Source: Candidatus [Bacteroides] periocalifornicus (GTDB lineage: Bacteria > Bacteroidota > Bacteroidia > Bacteroidales > CAJPTX01). From it: a stretch of 30,528 bases of DNA. A program made the translations under genes and the position numbers. Below the pieces are notes generated by a model that searched no databases, was not told the origin of the DNA, and worked only from the letters and a program-made list of their open reading frames with translations. Location: the NCBI GenBank assembly GCA_001421095.1, contig LIIK01000009.1, positions 41,741 through 72,268 on the forward strand, given 5' to 3'. Below, in pieces: positions 7,807 through 15,982 of this stretch. Within the stretch, counting starts at the first letter, position 1, and each line of letters opens with the position of its first letter.

Positions 7807-8598
7807 TCATAGACGCCTTACCCCCGAGTAGACATCCACTACCCTTATCCTCCTTGGATTCAACGATTTACACTCGTTCGAACGGCTCTTCTTTGCACGC
7901 ATTAGATCCTGAATCCTACCCGAGAGTCCAGGGATAGCCCGCGGTTGCTTACCGTTCTGTTTACCAGACGCATTGGGCTCAAACTGTAGATGCACGCTGG
8001 TGTATCTACCCTTTTCACCGCTCCCTAACGGCGCGAGCCATATATCCAGGGTATTACCCTTCCAATCCTTTGGCAATCGGATGAGTATTGAGCCATCAAT
8101 CTCTTGAATATAAAAATTATAGCACTTTGATTCGCCCTTATCCCGATTCCAGAACCCCACCAGCACCTCGCGGCAGCCACGGGGTAGCCCGCCCTCCCAA
8201 GTAATACGCAGGCTATCGCCCTCTAGCCGGGCCTTGGGTGAACACATGGGATTGTCCCGACCCTCCGCGAGGCACACCCGGGAGGTATCGATAACCATGC
8301 CGCCCTCCTCGGGCACCAGCGCATTGCGCATGAGGTGGCTAAGCGCGCAATGGTACGCACCCACCCGCCGGAAATTCTCCTTCACCTCGGGGGCAAACCC
8401 CTGCTCAACGAACGGCTTAAATCCAGATAGGAAATGGGATGCCAACCGCATTTTCAGCCGCTGGGCTATCTGCGCGGGCGAGCGTGGATCTGCCACTCTC
8501 GTAGGGCGGGTGCGCAGGCAAAGCGTATCGCCAAGCAGGTAGTAGATGTAACGATGCCTGCCGCGGTACTTTGGGCGATGGGGAATCACTATGGCCAT
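7807..8598 (-). CDS. DUF6266-like protein of unknown function
   Basis: A 263-aa cytoplasmic-looking protein without signal peptide or membrane segment. The N-terminal third (for example RTRPTRVADPRSPAQIAQRL, then a helix leading to GFKPFVEQGF) resembles the DUF6266 family that is widespread in Bacteroidota. The central part (about 110-210) looks like a beta-sandwich, with ITWEGGLPRG and WNRDKGESKCYNFYI. The last 55 residues are basic, rich in Arg, Lys and Ser, and have no visible fold, so the C-terminus may be extended or altered. The ATG at 8598 is the only well-placed start. It runs in the same direction as the metallopeptidase gene, 285 bases away, so co-transcription is uncertain. Function is unknown for the family. 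Confidence 0.65.
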   Translation of the reverse strand: MAIVIPHRPKYRGRHRYIYYLLGDTLCLRTRPTRVADPRSPAQIAQRLKMRLASHFLSGFKPFVEQGFAPEVKENFRRVGAYHCALSHLMRNALVPEEGGMVIDTSRVCLAEGRDNPMCSPKARLEGDSLRITWEGGLPRGCREVLVGFWNRDKGESKCYNFYIQEIDGSILIRLPKDWKGNTLDIWLAPLGSGEKGRYTSVHLQFEPNASGKQNGKQPRAIPGLSGRIQDLMRAKKSRSNECKSLNPRRIRVVDVYSGVRRL

Positions 8599-8739
8599 GG
8601 GAATGTGGGTGTTAGATTACGGAACTCGGCGGCGGCTATGGCCTACACCGCTGGGGCAAAGCGCCTAGCCGCCTTTTCGCACCGCGAAGATACAATCTCT
8701 TTGACAAATGCAATGGGGAATAGCCAAAACCGCACCAAC

Positions 8740-8841
8740 GCCGTACCAACCCTACACCATCGTCGTACCTCCGCTACTGCATCTTCGAATTTGGTAGCGG
8801 AATTCGAAGATGAAGCGACGCAGGTGTTAGGTTGGTACGGC
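8740..8841. repeat. Long imperfect inverted repeat
   Basis: The left arm (8740-8791, starting GCCGTACCAAC) and right arm (8801-8841, ending GTTGGTACGGC) are reverse complements apart from a few mismatches and an 11-base insertion in the left arm. The inner 12 bases are perfect: CATCTTCGAATT (8780-8791) with AATTCGAAGATG (8801-8812) around a 9-base loop. The shape recalls a small non-autonomous element or a structured RNA. No target duplication was identified. Confidence 0.6.
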
Positions 8842-9425
8842 GATGGTAGGGCGAAGAGTAGGAGAAGAGGGCAAGGAAGGGGTAAGGGAGAGGGGGACAG
8901 GTAACTTGCGGCATTCACCTACTCTTTAGGTGCGTATTCGCTACTCGGGGGTGTGTGGAATCCCGCGATACTCGACTCATCCCATAAGTGATCGCTGGGC
9001 AAAATGGGATTCTAAACGAATTTCTCCGACATGCCTGTATCCCAGTAGGAAGAGGAAGCCACCCGCAACATGCAGCAGTGGTTCGCTTCGTATATTGCTG
9101 GGTTGGGATGCGCCTGCTACATATGTGGCCATGAATGGAAAGTAGCAGCAGCAAGGGGAATACGCAGTGGACAGTAAGAAAGACGCGCAATGGCGGTGAG
9201 AGGGAGCTCTTGCAGGAGGAAGATGGAGGGCATGTGCTCCGTGCGCAACCAAGAAGGCGGAGATGGGTGAAATGGCATGAACACGATGCGACGTTGCACC
9301 CCCCGATAAATGCCCATTCTGGATTCAAAAGATTAAAGAGGGAAAGGGAAAGGAATACAAAATAAAAATTAATTGCTTATATATACTTTTAAAATTATAT
9401 TTTAATTATAGTTATTATTAATGTT
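8842..9425. other. Gene-free stretch, partly polypurine and AT-rich
   Basis: 8842-8900 is almost all purine on the plus strand. 8901-9355 has short reading frames on both strands with low-complexity, unconvincing proteins. 9358-9422 is strongly AT-rich. No gene or known RNA was recognised. Confidence 0.5.
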
Positions 9426-9452
9426 TTGGGGCGTTCCTGTAGAACGCCCCAA
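9426..9452. other. Perfect 11-bp hairpin in the gap before mnmG
   Basis: TTGGGGCGTTC (9426-9436), loop CTGTA, GAACGCCCCAA (9442-9452). Neither side has a strong U-tract, and no gene ends nearby on either strand. It could be a terminator of an unseen transcript or a protein-binding site. Confidence 0.5.
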
Positions 9453-9524
9453 TTTGAATATCGTCCCATTTTCCTCTATTCCGCCCTTTCCATATACCTG
9501 CGCGAGCTGATTCTCCCTAGCCGC

Positions 9525-9555
9525 TTGCTGCAAATGCAACGAGTAGCTATCTTTG
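9525..9555 (+). promoter_or_regulatory. Bacteroidota-type promoter of mnmG
   Basis: TTG (9525-9527), a 20-base spacer, then TATCTTTG (9548-9555). Transcription should start near 9561, leaving a leader of about 100 bases before the mnmG ATG. Confidence 0.75.
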
Positions 9556-9663
9556 CCGAAAAATATGGATGGCTATTTCAACATTCAGCCTAACTCTTCT
9601 CTTCCTACCACTTGCTCGCCTCTTTACGCAAAATCCAGCTAATACCTTCCTCTTGTAGATACA

Positions 9664-11700
9664 ATGCCAAACGATATGGGCAAACTATCAGGAAAAGAGC
9701 AACCTATCGACTGCAGGTTCGACATCATAGTAATAGGTGGGGGACATGCTGGCTGTGAGGCGGCGTGCGCCTCGGCCCGCATGGGATGCACCACGCTGCT
9801 CATAACATCAGACATCACCAAAATCGCCCATATGAGCTGCAACCCCTCCATCGGCGGGATTGGCAAGGGGCAAATAGTACGCGAGATAGATGCCCTGGGC
9901 GGCTACACCGCGCGCATAACAGATGCCACCACCCTACAGTTTCGCATGCTGAACCTCTCCAAGGGGCCTGCCATGCATAGCCCCCGCGCGCAATGCGATA
10001 AACGGCTCTTCTCTAAAGTTTGGATAGACACGCTAGAGAACACTCCAAACCTGTATATCATTCAGGACACTGTGCTGAATATCCTAGAGAATGGAGGGGA
10101 ATGCAAAGGGGTAAAATGCCTCTATAGGGGCGAGATAATGGCATCTCGTACCATACTTTGTGGAGGAACTTTCCTCAACGGGTTGATACACATCGGGCTA
10201 AAGCATCAACCCGGAGGAAGAATAGACGAACCAGGTGTGGAAAACCTGAGCGATCAGCTAGAAGCTTTAGGCATTAAACGGCTGAGGTTCAAAACGGGAA
10301 CCTCGGCAAGGATAGATGCCCGAACGCTAGACTTCACCCAGTTCACCGAACAGCCAGGCGATGCAGAACCCCAGCATTTCGGATACTACGCAGAGCCTAG
10401 TCCCTACTCCTGCCCAAGCGGGGAAAATCGTACCGACAAGACCACCAGCGAAAAAAGCAATCCCTCGCCTACCCCCTCCCTATACTCCGCCCAAGATGCT
10501 ACCCCTGCGCCCCCTACACTGCCACAACTCAGCTGCTATATGGCCTACACCAATAGGGAAACGCACAGGGTAATACAGGAAAACCTCGACCGCTCGCCCC
10601 TATACCAGCATGTGATAGAGGGGAGAGGGCCGAGGTACTGCCCTAGCATTGAGGACAAAATCCACGTGTTTGCAGGCAAAGAATCCCACCCGATATTCAT
10701 AGAACCCGAAAATTCCTCTGGCTACCTCTACTACCTGAATGGATTCAGCAGCTCGCTTCCCCTAGAGGTGCAGGCAGAGGCTCTACGGACAATAAAGGGA
10801 TTTGAACACGTGCACATAGTGCGGCCCGGGTACGCGGTGGAATACGATTATTTCGATCCAACCATGCTACTCCATTCGCTTGAGAGCAAGGTGATTAAAT
10901 TCCTTTACTTAGCAGGCCAGGTGAACGGGACAACCGGCTACGAAGAGGCGGCGGCGCAAGGGCTATTGGCGGGGATAAATGCGGCACTCTCACTTCAGGG
11001 TAAACCACCCCTTACGGTGGACAGGCAGACGGCCTACATAGGAGTAATGATAGACGACCTCGTAACCAAGGGGGTAGATGAACCCTACAGGATGTTCACC
11101 AGTAGGGCAGAGCACCGGCTACACCTAAGGCAAGACAACGCCGATGCGCGGCTGATGGAGCTAGGATACCGCATTGGGCTGATTCCGGAGGAACGGCTAA
11201 CTCGCATGCGGACGAAGTACGAAAGAATAGGTGAACTGGTAAAATGGCTAGAGCAAACCAGCGTCAATCCTCTGGAAATGAATGGATGGATCTGTACGCA
11301 ACACTCTGCCCCGCTCACCCAGCAGGTGAAGGCTTACCAAATAGCCCTGCGCCCCGAGGTGAAGCTCTGCGCGCTTATGCAGCAAATGGAAATGCTAGGG
11401 AAAATCCAATCTGCCTACGAGCAGGAGGTGATAGCCGGCGCAGAAATACAGATAAAGTACGGGCGATACCTAGAGAAGGAACGAGAAGAGATGCAGAACG
11501 AGAGTCGGCTAGAGCGGATAGGCATCCCAAGCTGGCTCAATGTGGAGACGCTGCAATCGGTAAGCATAGAGGCGCGGCAGAAGATCGGCAGGTATCAACC
11601 ACGCAACCTTCGGGAATTCGCCAGCATCCCCGGGGTGAAGGTGAGCGACGTGCGGGGGCTGCTAATCGCCATTAACCGCAAGACCCGAAGGGGTGAATGA
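9664..11700 (+). CDS. mnmG: tRNA uridine 5-carboxymethylaminomethyl modification enzyme MnmG (GidA)
   Basis: The FAD-binding subunit of the MnmE-MnmG complex, which adds the (carboxymethyl)aminomethyl group to C5 of wobble U34 in certain tRNAs. The FAD dinucleotide fold starts with GGGHAGCEAA (25-34). Further family hallmarks are NPSIGGIGKG (60-69), GTFLNG (168-173), PGYAVEYDY, and GQVNGTTGYEEAAAQG. The C-terminal MnmE/tRNA-binding helices end with FASIPGV. At 678 aa it is longer than the usual 620-630. The excess is a Pro/Ser/Thr-rich insertion at about 245-287, directly before the conserved catalytic Cys291 of the LSCYMAYTN segment. A second start at codon 5 (9676) is possible. It stands alone behind its own promoter and is followed by 1.3 kb without genes. 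Confidence 0.96.
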   Translation: MPNDMGKLSGKEQPIDCRFDIIVIGGGHAGCEAACASARMGCTTLLITSDITKIAHMSCNPSIGGIGKGQIVREIDALGGYTARITDATTLQFRMLNLSKGPAMHSPRAQCDKRLFSKVWIDTLENTPNLYIIQDTVLNILENGGECKGVKCLYRGEIMASRTILCGGTFLNGLIHIGLKHQPGGRIDEPGVENLSDQLEALGIKRLRFKTGTSARIDARTLDFTQFTEQPGDAEPQHFGYYAEPSPYSCPSGENRTDKTTSEKSNPSPTPSLYSAQDATPAPPTLPQLSCYMAYTNRETHRVIQENLDRSPLYQHVIEGRGPRYCPSIEDKIHVFAGKESHPIFIEPENSSGYLYYLNGFSSSLPLEVQAEALRTIKGFEHVHIVRPGYAVEYDYFDPTMLLHSLESKVIKFLYLAGQVNGTTGYEEAAAQGLLAGINAALSLQGKPPLTVDRQTAYIGVMIDDLVTKGVDEPYRMFTSRAEHRLHLRQDNADARLMELGYRIGLIPEERLTRMRTKYERIGELVKWLEQTSVNPLEMNGWICTQHSAPLTQQVKAYQIALRPEVKLCALMQQMEMLGKIQSAYEQEVIAGAEIQIKYGRYLEKEREEMQNESRLERIGIPSWLNVETLQSVSIEARQKIGRYQPRNLREFASIPGVKVSDVRGLLIAINRKTRRGE

Positions 11701-11877
11701 TGCGGGAGGGCAACCCGTAGGAGGGCATGGCTGGGGGTATGCCAAGGCAAGCAACTCTCCACCCTGATGCTGGCCAGCAGGAGACGACGGGCAGGAAAAG
11801 GGCAAAATTTTGGGTACGGGCCGGTGAAGGGAAACGAAAGACGCAGATAGCACGGTGCGGGTGGCGACATCCCGCAT

Positions 11878-11895
11878 ATGTTCCTCGCGGAACAT
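11878..11895. promoter_or_regulatory. ATGTTCC-TCGC-GGAACAT dyad, parS-like
   Basis: A 7-bp perfect dyad around TCGC. The 16-mer TGTTCCTCGCGGAACA differs at two central positions from TGTTCCACGTGGAACA, a form of the ParB-binding parS site. Two further GTTCC-nnnn-GGAAC dyads lie at 12806 and 12987. The relation to parS is a resemblance only, since the usual CACGTG core is not kept. Confidence 0.3.
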
Positions 11896-11912
11896 TTCGG
11901 GAAACGGGGGGT

Positions 11913-12280
11913 AAGCTGGCGGAAATCCAATTGTCGGCAGGCTATACGGGAAAGGATGATTGCGCAGTCGTAGTGATGACGGCGGCCATGTGGGGGAAAG
12001 ATCACGCTGGGAATAGCTAAATACACGCAGGGGGGAAGCTCGGGGAAATCCAGCAGCTGGATTGCTACACAGATAAGGATAATTCAGCTGTAGATGTGAT
12101 GAGGGCGGCTATGTGCGAAGAGAATTCCGCGGAGAATAGCTAAAAACACGTAGGGGAAGCTGGAGGGTATCCAGCAGCTGGATTGCTACACAGAAAAAGG
12201 ACAATTCCGCGGCTGAAGGGATGAGGGCGGCAATGTGGGTGGAAGATTCCGATGGGAATAGCTAAAAAATAGCTGGGGCT
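11913..12280 (+). repeat. Three tandem copies of a unit of about 122 bp
   Basis: Units begin at about 11913, 12036 and 12157 with AAGCT(G/C)G; a partial fourth starts near 12281. The landmark GAATAGCTAAA recurs at 12011, 12134 and 12256. Units 2 and 3 share ATCCAGCAGCTGGATTGC and GATGAGGGCGGC. Unit lengths (123, 121, 123) are not all multiples of three and the frames carry stops, so the array is non-coding. Unit 1 is the most diverged. The unit contains a small dyad, TCCAGC-A-GCTGGA. Confidence 0.8.
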
Positions 12281-12797
12281 GCTGGAGGGGACTACCCCCT
12301 ACCAAAGATATCATGAAGAGAATTCCCCATTATCGAAAGCTGATGGGTTAGCAGAGAAATGAAGGCGAATGGGGAAGCAAAGGGGAAAAGGATATATGGG
12401 GTAGCAAAAAGGAAAAGCGGGGAGAGAGGGTACTGGGGGAATGGGCGGCTGGGGTAGCAAATGGGGAAAGGTAGAAGGGTGGAATACCGCGGGTATGGGT
12501 GGCAGGGAAGATGACCGTAGGCTGGGGGCAGAAGAGGGGCATCCTTAAGATGGGAGAGGAAGGGGCAAATAAGTTGTAGAGTTGCCCAAAGGAAGATCGG
12601 GCAAGAGCGAGGAATGGCATACTGTCCAAAATACGCCATTGCTTTCTTGAGAAAATCTAGGACCTTCCGTGTGGAGACGGAATTCTGAAGAAAAAAAGAG
12701 CGGTACAAGCTATGGAGAATGGAACAGGATAGACGCGATACTGAGGGGCAGGAAAGAAAGGATGAGAAAAGGGGCAGGGGGAGATGGTAGCAACTTA
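12281..12797. other. Gene-free purine-rich stretch before uvrC
   Basis: The plus strand is strongly purine-biased, with recurring short words such as GGGGTAGCAAA and GGGGAAGCAAAGG. The long opposite-strand frame here translates to a low-complexity Pro/Leu/Phe/Ser protein, which is what a polypurine tract gives, so I do not call it a gene. No RNA family was recognised. Confidence 0.5.
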
Positions 12798-12820
12798 ATA
12801 AAAAGGTTCCTTGAGGAACA
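12798..12820 (+). repeat. 23-base direct repeat with GTTCC-TTGA-GGAAC dyad, copy 1
   Basis: Identical over 23 bases to 12979-13001. It starts ATAAAAAGG and contains the dyad GTTCC-TTGA-GGAAC. The two copies are 181 bases apart. Confidence 0.7.
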
Positions 12821-12943
12821 CAGAAGAATATGGGCATTAAGTATAGCACGCCCGTTGTTTGTAGTGCCTACCTGTGGGAATCCATAGCAAAGATGGATGA
12901 ATGTTTTTGGGTGGGGAATTAGGAGGAAAAGTGCCAGGAGGAC

Positions 12944-12951
12944 TATTTTTG
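12944..12951 (+). promoter_or_regulatory. Possible -7 box (TATTTTTG) of uvrC
   Basis: TATTTTTG matches TAnnTTTG 67 bases before the uvrC start. No TTG is found at the right distance upstream, so the assignment is weak. Confidence 0.3.
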
Positions 12952-12978
12952 ATGGGTAAGGATGATTGTCGCTATACG

Positions 12979-13001
12979 ATAAAAAGGTTCCTTGAGGAAC
13001 A
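12979..13001 (+). repeat. 23-base direct repeat with dyad, copy 2, in the uvrC leader
   Basis: Second copy of 12798-12820. The dyad GTTCC-TTGA-GGAAC (12987-13000) ends 18 bases before the uvrC ATG, just ahead of the AGGGAG/AAGG ribosome-binding region. It could be an operator or a leader hairpin. Confidence 0.6.
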
Positions 13002-13018
13002 TAGGGAGAAATAAGGCA

Positions 13019-14803
13019 ATGACAGAGGAGCTACACCAACAGCTGGAGGCGGTAACCAATGACCCTGGCGTCTATATCTACAGGAATCGCCAGGGGGCTA
13101 TCATCTACGTGGGGAAAGCGGTAAACCTGAAGCGGAGAACCGCCTCCTACTTCAATAGCGACGCCAAGCATAGCGGCAAAACGCTCCTGATGGTATCCCA
13201 GATCGCGAGCGTAGAAACCATTGTGGTACGCAACGAGCGCGAAGCCCTGCTGCTGGAGAATAACCTCATAAAGGAGAATAAACCGAAATTCAACATTCGG
13301 CTGAAGGATGACAAAACCTACCCCTGGATCTGCATAACGCGAGAGGAGTTCCCAAGGATAATAGTAACACGTAGGTACAACGGAAAGCTCGGCACATACT
13401 ATGGTCCCTACACCAATATCGACACGATGAAACGCACCCTCGCCGCGCTGCGGGAATTCCTACCCTACCGCACTTGCAAGCTCCCGCTCACCGAGGAAAG
13501 GGTGAAAAATGGACTCTTCACCAGCTGTCTAGAGTACCATATTAAAAAGTGCAACGCCCCTTGCATCGGGCGGCAAACAAAGGGGGAATACGGCGAAACC
13601 ATAGATATCGTGAAACACCTGCTACAGGGGAAAGTCGCTGAAATCACCCACATACTCCGCGCAAAAATGGAGGACTGTATAGAGAAGCTGAACTTTGAGC
13701 AGGCCGATAATCTCCATAGAACCATAGAGGCACTCAAGCTCTACCAGGAGAAAAATAGCATAGTGAACCCTAAAATGGGGGGAGTAGATGCTATCGCCAT
13801 CCTCTCAAGGGGAGGCTACACTGCTTGCACCTACATTCAGATACGGGAAGGGAGGATTATACTAACTGTAACTAAAGAAATCCAAAATCCGCTTGAAGAG
13901 GACGAACCCGAAGTGCTAAGACGGACCATCATGTGGCTACACGCACGCTACACCAACTGGGCGCCCCTGCTAATCACCAACGTGGTAACACCCGACCCAA
14001 TAGATGGTTACGAAAGTGTAGACCAAGACCCTAAAGGTGAAAAGAAGGGGCTAATGGAAATAGCCCTCATAAACACGAAAAAGCTCCTAATAGAGCTAGA
14101 GAATAAAAGACAAGAGAACCATGAAGAAATTCTTGAAAGAATGCAAAAAGACCTCAGCCTTAGTAGGATACCGAAACGAATAGAGTGTATAGACAATTCT
14201 AACACCCTAGGTACATTCCCTGTATCTGCATGCGTCGTTTTCACTGACGGGAAGCCAGATAAAAAGGAGTACCGGAGCTATAGCGTAAAAACCGTGGTTG
14301 GGCCAAACGACTACGCCACAATGGAGGAGGTGATAACCCGTAGGTATGGAAAGATGCCCGAAGAAGACCTCCCCGACCTCTTGATTCTAGATGGGGGAAA
14401 GGGGCAGCTACATGCGGGCATAGAAACGCTAAAAAGAATAGAAAAATTCGGCAAATTCGACATTGTGGCTCTCGCAGAAAAAAGGGAGGAGATTTTTAAA
14501 CCGGGTGATAGCTATCCGCTCTACATCAATAAGAATTCCCCATCGCTCTACATAATCCAACAACTTAGAGACGAAGCACACAGGTTCGGGGTGAAACGAC
14601 ACACCAAGAGAAGGGATGAGAGCATAAAAGAATCCATTCTCTACAAAGCAAAGGGGATCTCAATAAAGACGGTAGAAAAACTCTACCAACGCTACAGCAG
14701 CCCAGATGAAATCCTTGCTGCCCCTTTAGGAGAAATAGAAGAACTCATCGGAACAGACAAAGCAAAAAGGGTTATAGAATTCTTAAAAGAAAGGACAAAA
14801 TAA
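13019..14803 (+). CDS. uvrC: UvrABC excinuclease subunit C
   Basis: The 594-aa nuclease subunit of nucleotide excision repair, which makes both incisions around a lesion bound by UvrB. Residues about 14-92 form the GIY-YIG nuclease (GVYIYRN then IIYVGKA). Cys153, Cys170, Cys178 and Cys182 match the cysteine set reported to bind an Fe-S cluster in UvrC. A UVR motif for UvrB contact lies near 210-245. The RNase H-like second nuclease includes IDNSNTLGTFPV with Asp392, then ILDGGKGQLH. Helix-hairpin-helix motifs end the protein. Length is normal. I chose the ATG at 13019, with AAGG upstream; the earlier TTG at 12992 lies inside a repeated dyad and adds only nine residues. Codon use grows AT-richer toward the 3' end. 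The gene converges on ruvB. Confidence 0.96.
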   Translation: MTEELHQQLEAVTNDPGVYIYRNRQGAIIYVGKAVNLKRRTASYFNSDAKHSGKTLLMVSQIASVETIVVRNEREALLLENNLIKENKPKFNIRLKDDKTYPWICITREEFPRIIVTRRYNGKLGTYYGPYTNIDTMKRTLAALREFLPYRTCKLPLTEERVKNGLFTSCLEYHIKKCNAPCIGRQTKGEYGETIDIVKHLLQGKVAEITHILRAKMEDCIEKLNFEQADNLHRTIEALKLYQEKNSIVNPKMGGVDAIAILSRGGYTACTYIQIREGRIILTVTKEIQNPLEEDEPEVLRRTIMWLHARYTNWAPLLITNVVTPDPIDGYESVDQDPKGEKKGLMEIALINTKKLLIELENKRQENHEEILERMQKDLSLSRIPKRIECIDNSNTLGTFPVSACVVFTDGKPDKKEYRSYSVKTVVGPNDYATMEEVITRRYGKMPEEDLPDLLILDGGKGQLHAGIETLKRIEKFGKFDIVALAEKREEIFKPGDSYPLYINKNSPSLYIIQQLRDEAHRFGVKRHTKRRDESIKESILYKAKGISIKTVEKLYQRYSSPDEILAAPLGEIEELIGTDKAKRVIEFLKERTK

Positions 14804-14838
14804 AAGGGAATGCACGGAAGTATCCCCCATGCATTCCC
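14797..14838 (-). terminator. Rho-independent terminator of ruvB overlapping the uvrC stop
   Basis: GGGAATGCA (14806-14814) pairs perfectly with TGCATTCCC (14830-14838). Read on the minus strand, the stem is followed by TTTTATTTTG, a proper U-tract, so it stops transcripts coming from ruvB. That U-tract covers the uvrC stop codon (14801-14803). For uvrC transcripts the stem lacks a U-tract but could still define the 3' end. Confidence 0.7.
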
Positions 14839-14974
14839 TACAGAAAGCGAAAAAGAAAAGTATATCAGGAATCTAATAAATAATGTAAAATTTAATTCCT
14901 ATTACCCTTTCTAAATTTATAATGTTATCAGCAATATATTTTTTATAGAGTTGTATAATATAATAAGTAAAAAA

Positions 14975-15982
14975 TTAGAAAAGTGATGAACGATCACCAA
15001 GGCCAGCTATATTGAAATGGTTGAATGCTAGAGATGTTACTTCCCTTCCCCTTGGGGTACGTTTTATAAATCCCTGCATTATAAGGAAAGGCTCGTAGAC
15101 ATCTTCAATCGTTCCTGGATCTTCCCCAACGGCAGTAGCCACCGTATTTAACCCCACTGGACCGCCGTTAAACTTCTGTATAATAGTTAGGAGGATCTTC
15201 CTATCCATCGCATCAAGCCCGCAAGAATCGATATTTAGCGCACCCAACGCTCTCTGCGTAATGGGCAGATCTATCGTCCCATTGCCCTCAACCTGCGCAA
15301 AATCCCGAACCCTACGAAGCAGCGCATTGGCAATACGCGGTGTTCCCCTACTCCTGGAGGCAATTTCATTTGCGGCCGATTCATCTATAGGACATTGCAA
15401 GATCGAAGCACTCCTCTCTACAATCCGTTTAAGGACATCTGAACTATAGTACTCTAAGAGGCAAGAGATCCCAAATCTCGCCCTTAAAGGGCTGGTTAGC
15501 AAACCAGAACGTGTGGTAGCCCCCACAAGCGTAAACGGGTTAAGGGCTATCTGAATGGAACGCGCAGAAGGCCCTTTGTCTATCATAATATCGATGGAAA
15601 AATCCTCCATTGCTGAGTAAAGGTACTCCTCCACTTGTGGCGCCAACCGGTGTATCTCATCAATAAAGAGTACATCCCCTTTATTAAGGTTTGTTAGAAG
15701 CCCTGCCAGGTCGCCAGGCTTATCTATCACAGGGCCACTCGTCACCTTTAAGGTTACTCCTAGCTCTTGAGCTACTATAGAGGCCAACGTTGTCTTTCCG
15801 AGACCTGGAGGTCCATGGAAAAGGACATGGTCTAATGGTTCACCACGTAAACGGGCAGCCTTGACAAAAACCCTTAGATTCTCTAGGATTTTGTCTTGCC
15901 CTGCAAAATCAGAAAAGGATTGTGGCCGTATGGAGTTCTCCACCTCGTCGGCACTCCAATCCCTAAGATAGCTCTCTGGCAT
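14975..15982 (-). CDS. ruvB: Holliday junction branch migration ATPase RuvB
   Basis: The 335-aa AAA+ motor of the RuvAB complex, which drives branch migration of Holliday junctions. Walker A is GPPGLGKT (57-64), Walker B ends in DEIH (108-111), and sensor 1 lies in VGATTRSGLL. The C-terminal winged helix includes RTPRGREVT. The N-terminal LRPxxxxDFxGQ-type motif appears as IRPQSFSDFAGQ. Length is typical. The ATG at 15982 gives the normal short N-terminus. It lies opposite uvrC and is not next to ruvA or ruvC. The 137 bases between its stop and the terminator are AT-rich and empty. No consensus promoter was found in the AT-rich 533-base gap upstream. Confidence 0.96.
   Translation of the reverse strand: MPESYLRDWSADEVENSIRPQSFSDFAGQDKILENLRVFVKAARLRGEPLDHVLFHGPPGLGKTTLASIVAQELGVTLKVTSGPVIDKPGDLAGLLTNLNKGDVLFIDEIHRLAPQVEEYLYSAMEDFSIDIMIDKGPSARSIQIALNPFTLVGATTRSGLLTSPLRARFGISCLLEYYSSDVLKRIVERSASILQCPIDESAANEIASRSRGTPRIANALLRRVRDFAQVEGNGTIDLPITQRALGALNIDSCGLDAMDRKILLTIIQKFNGGPVGLNTVATAVGEDPGTIEDVYEPFLIMQGFIKRTPRGREVTSLAFNHFNIAGLGDRSSLF

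Noticed and set aside
8434..8904. 156-aa plus-strand frame across the start of the DUF6266-like gene
   Set aside because: Half of it is antisense to a better gene and the rest runs through the inverted repeat and the polypurine tract.
8915..9328. 137-aa minus-strand frame
   Set aside because: Cys/Ser/Pro-rich translation without any motif, overlapped by equally poor frames on both strands.
11913..12280. Tandem array considered as CRISPR
   Set aside because: The whole 122-bp unit is repeated with no unique spacers, units are diverged, and no cas genes are present.
12292..12849. 185-aa minus-strand frame between mnmG and uvrC
   Set aside because: Pro/Leu/Phe/Ser-rich low-complexity protein that follows from the polypurine tract; no ribosome site or domain.
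12798..13001. GGTTCC words considered as tRNA T-arm pieces
   Set aside because: No acceptor stem, anticodon arm or matching T-loop around them; no tRNA was found anywhere in the window.
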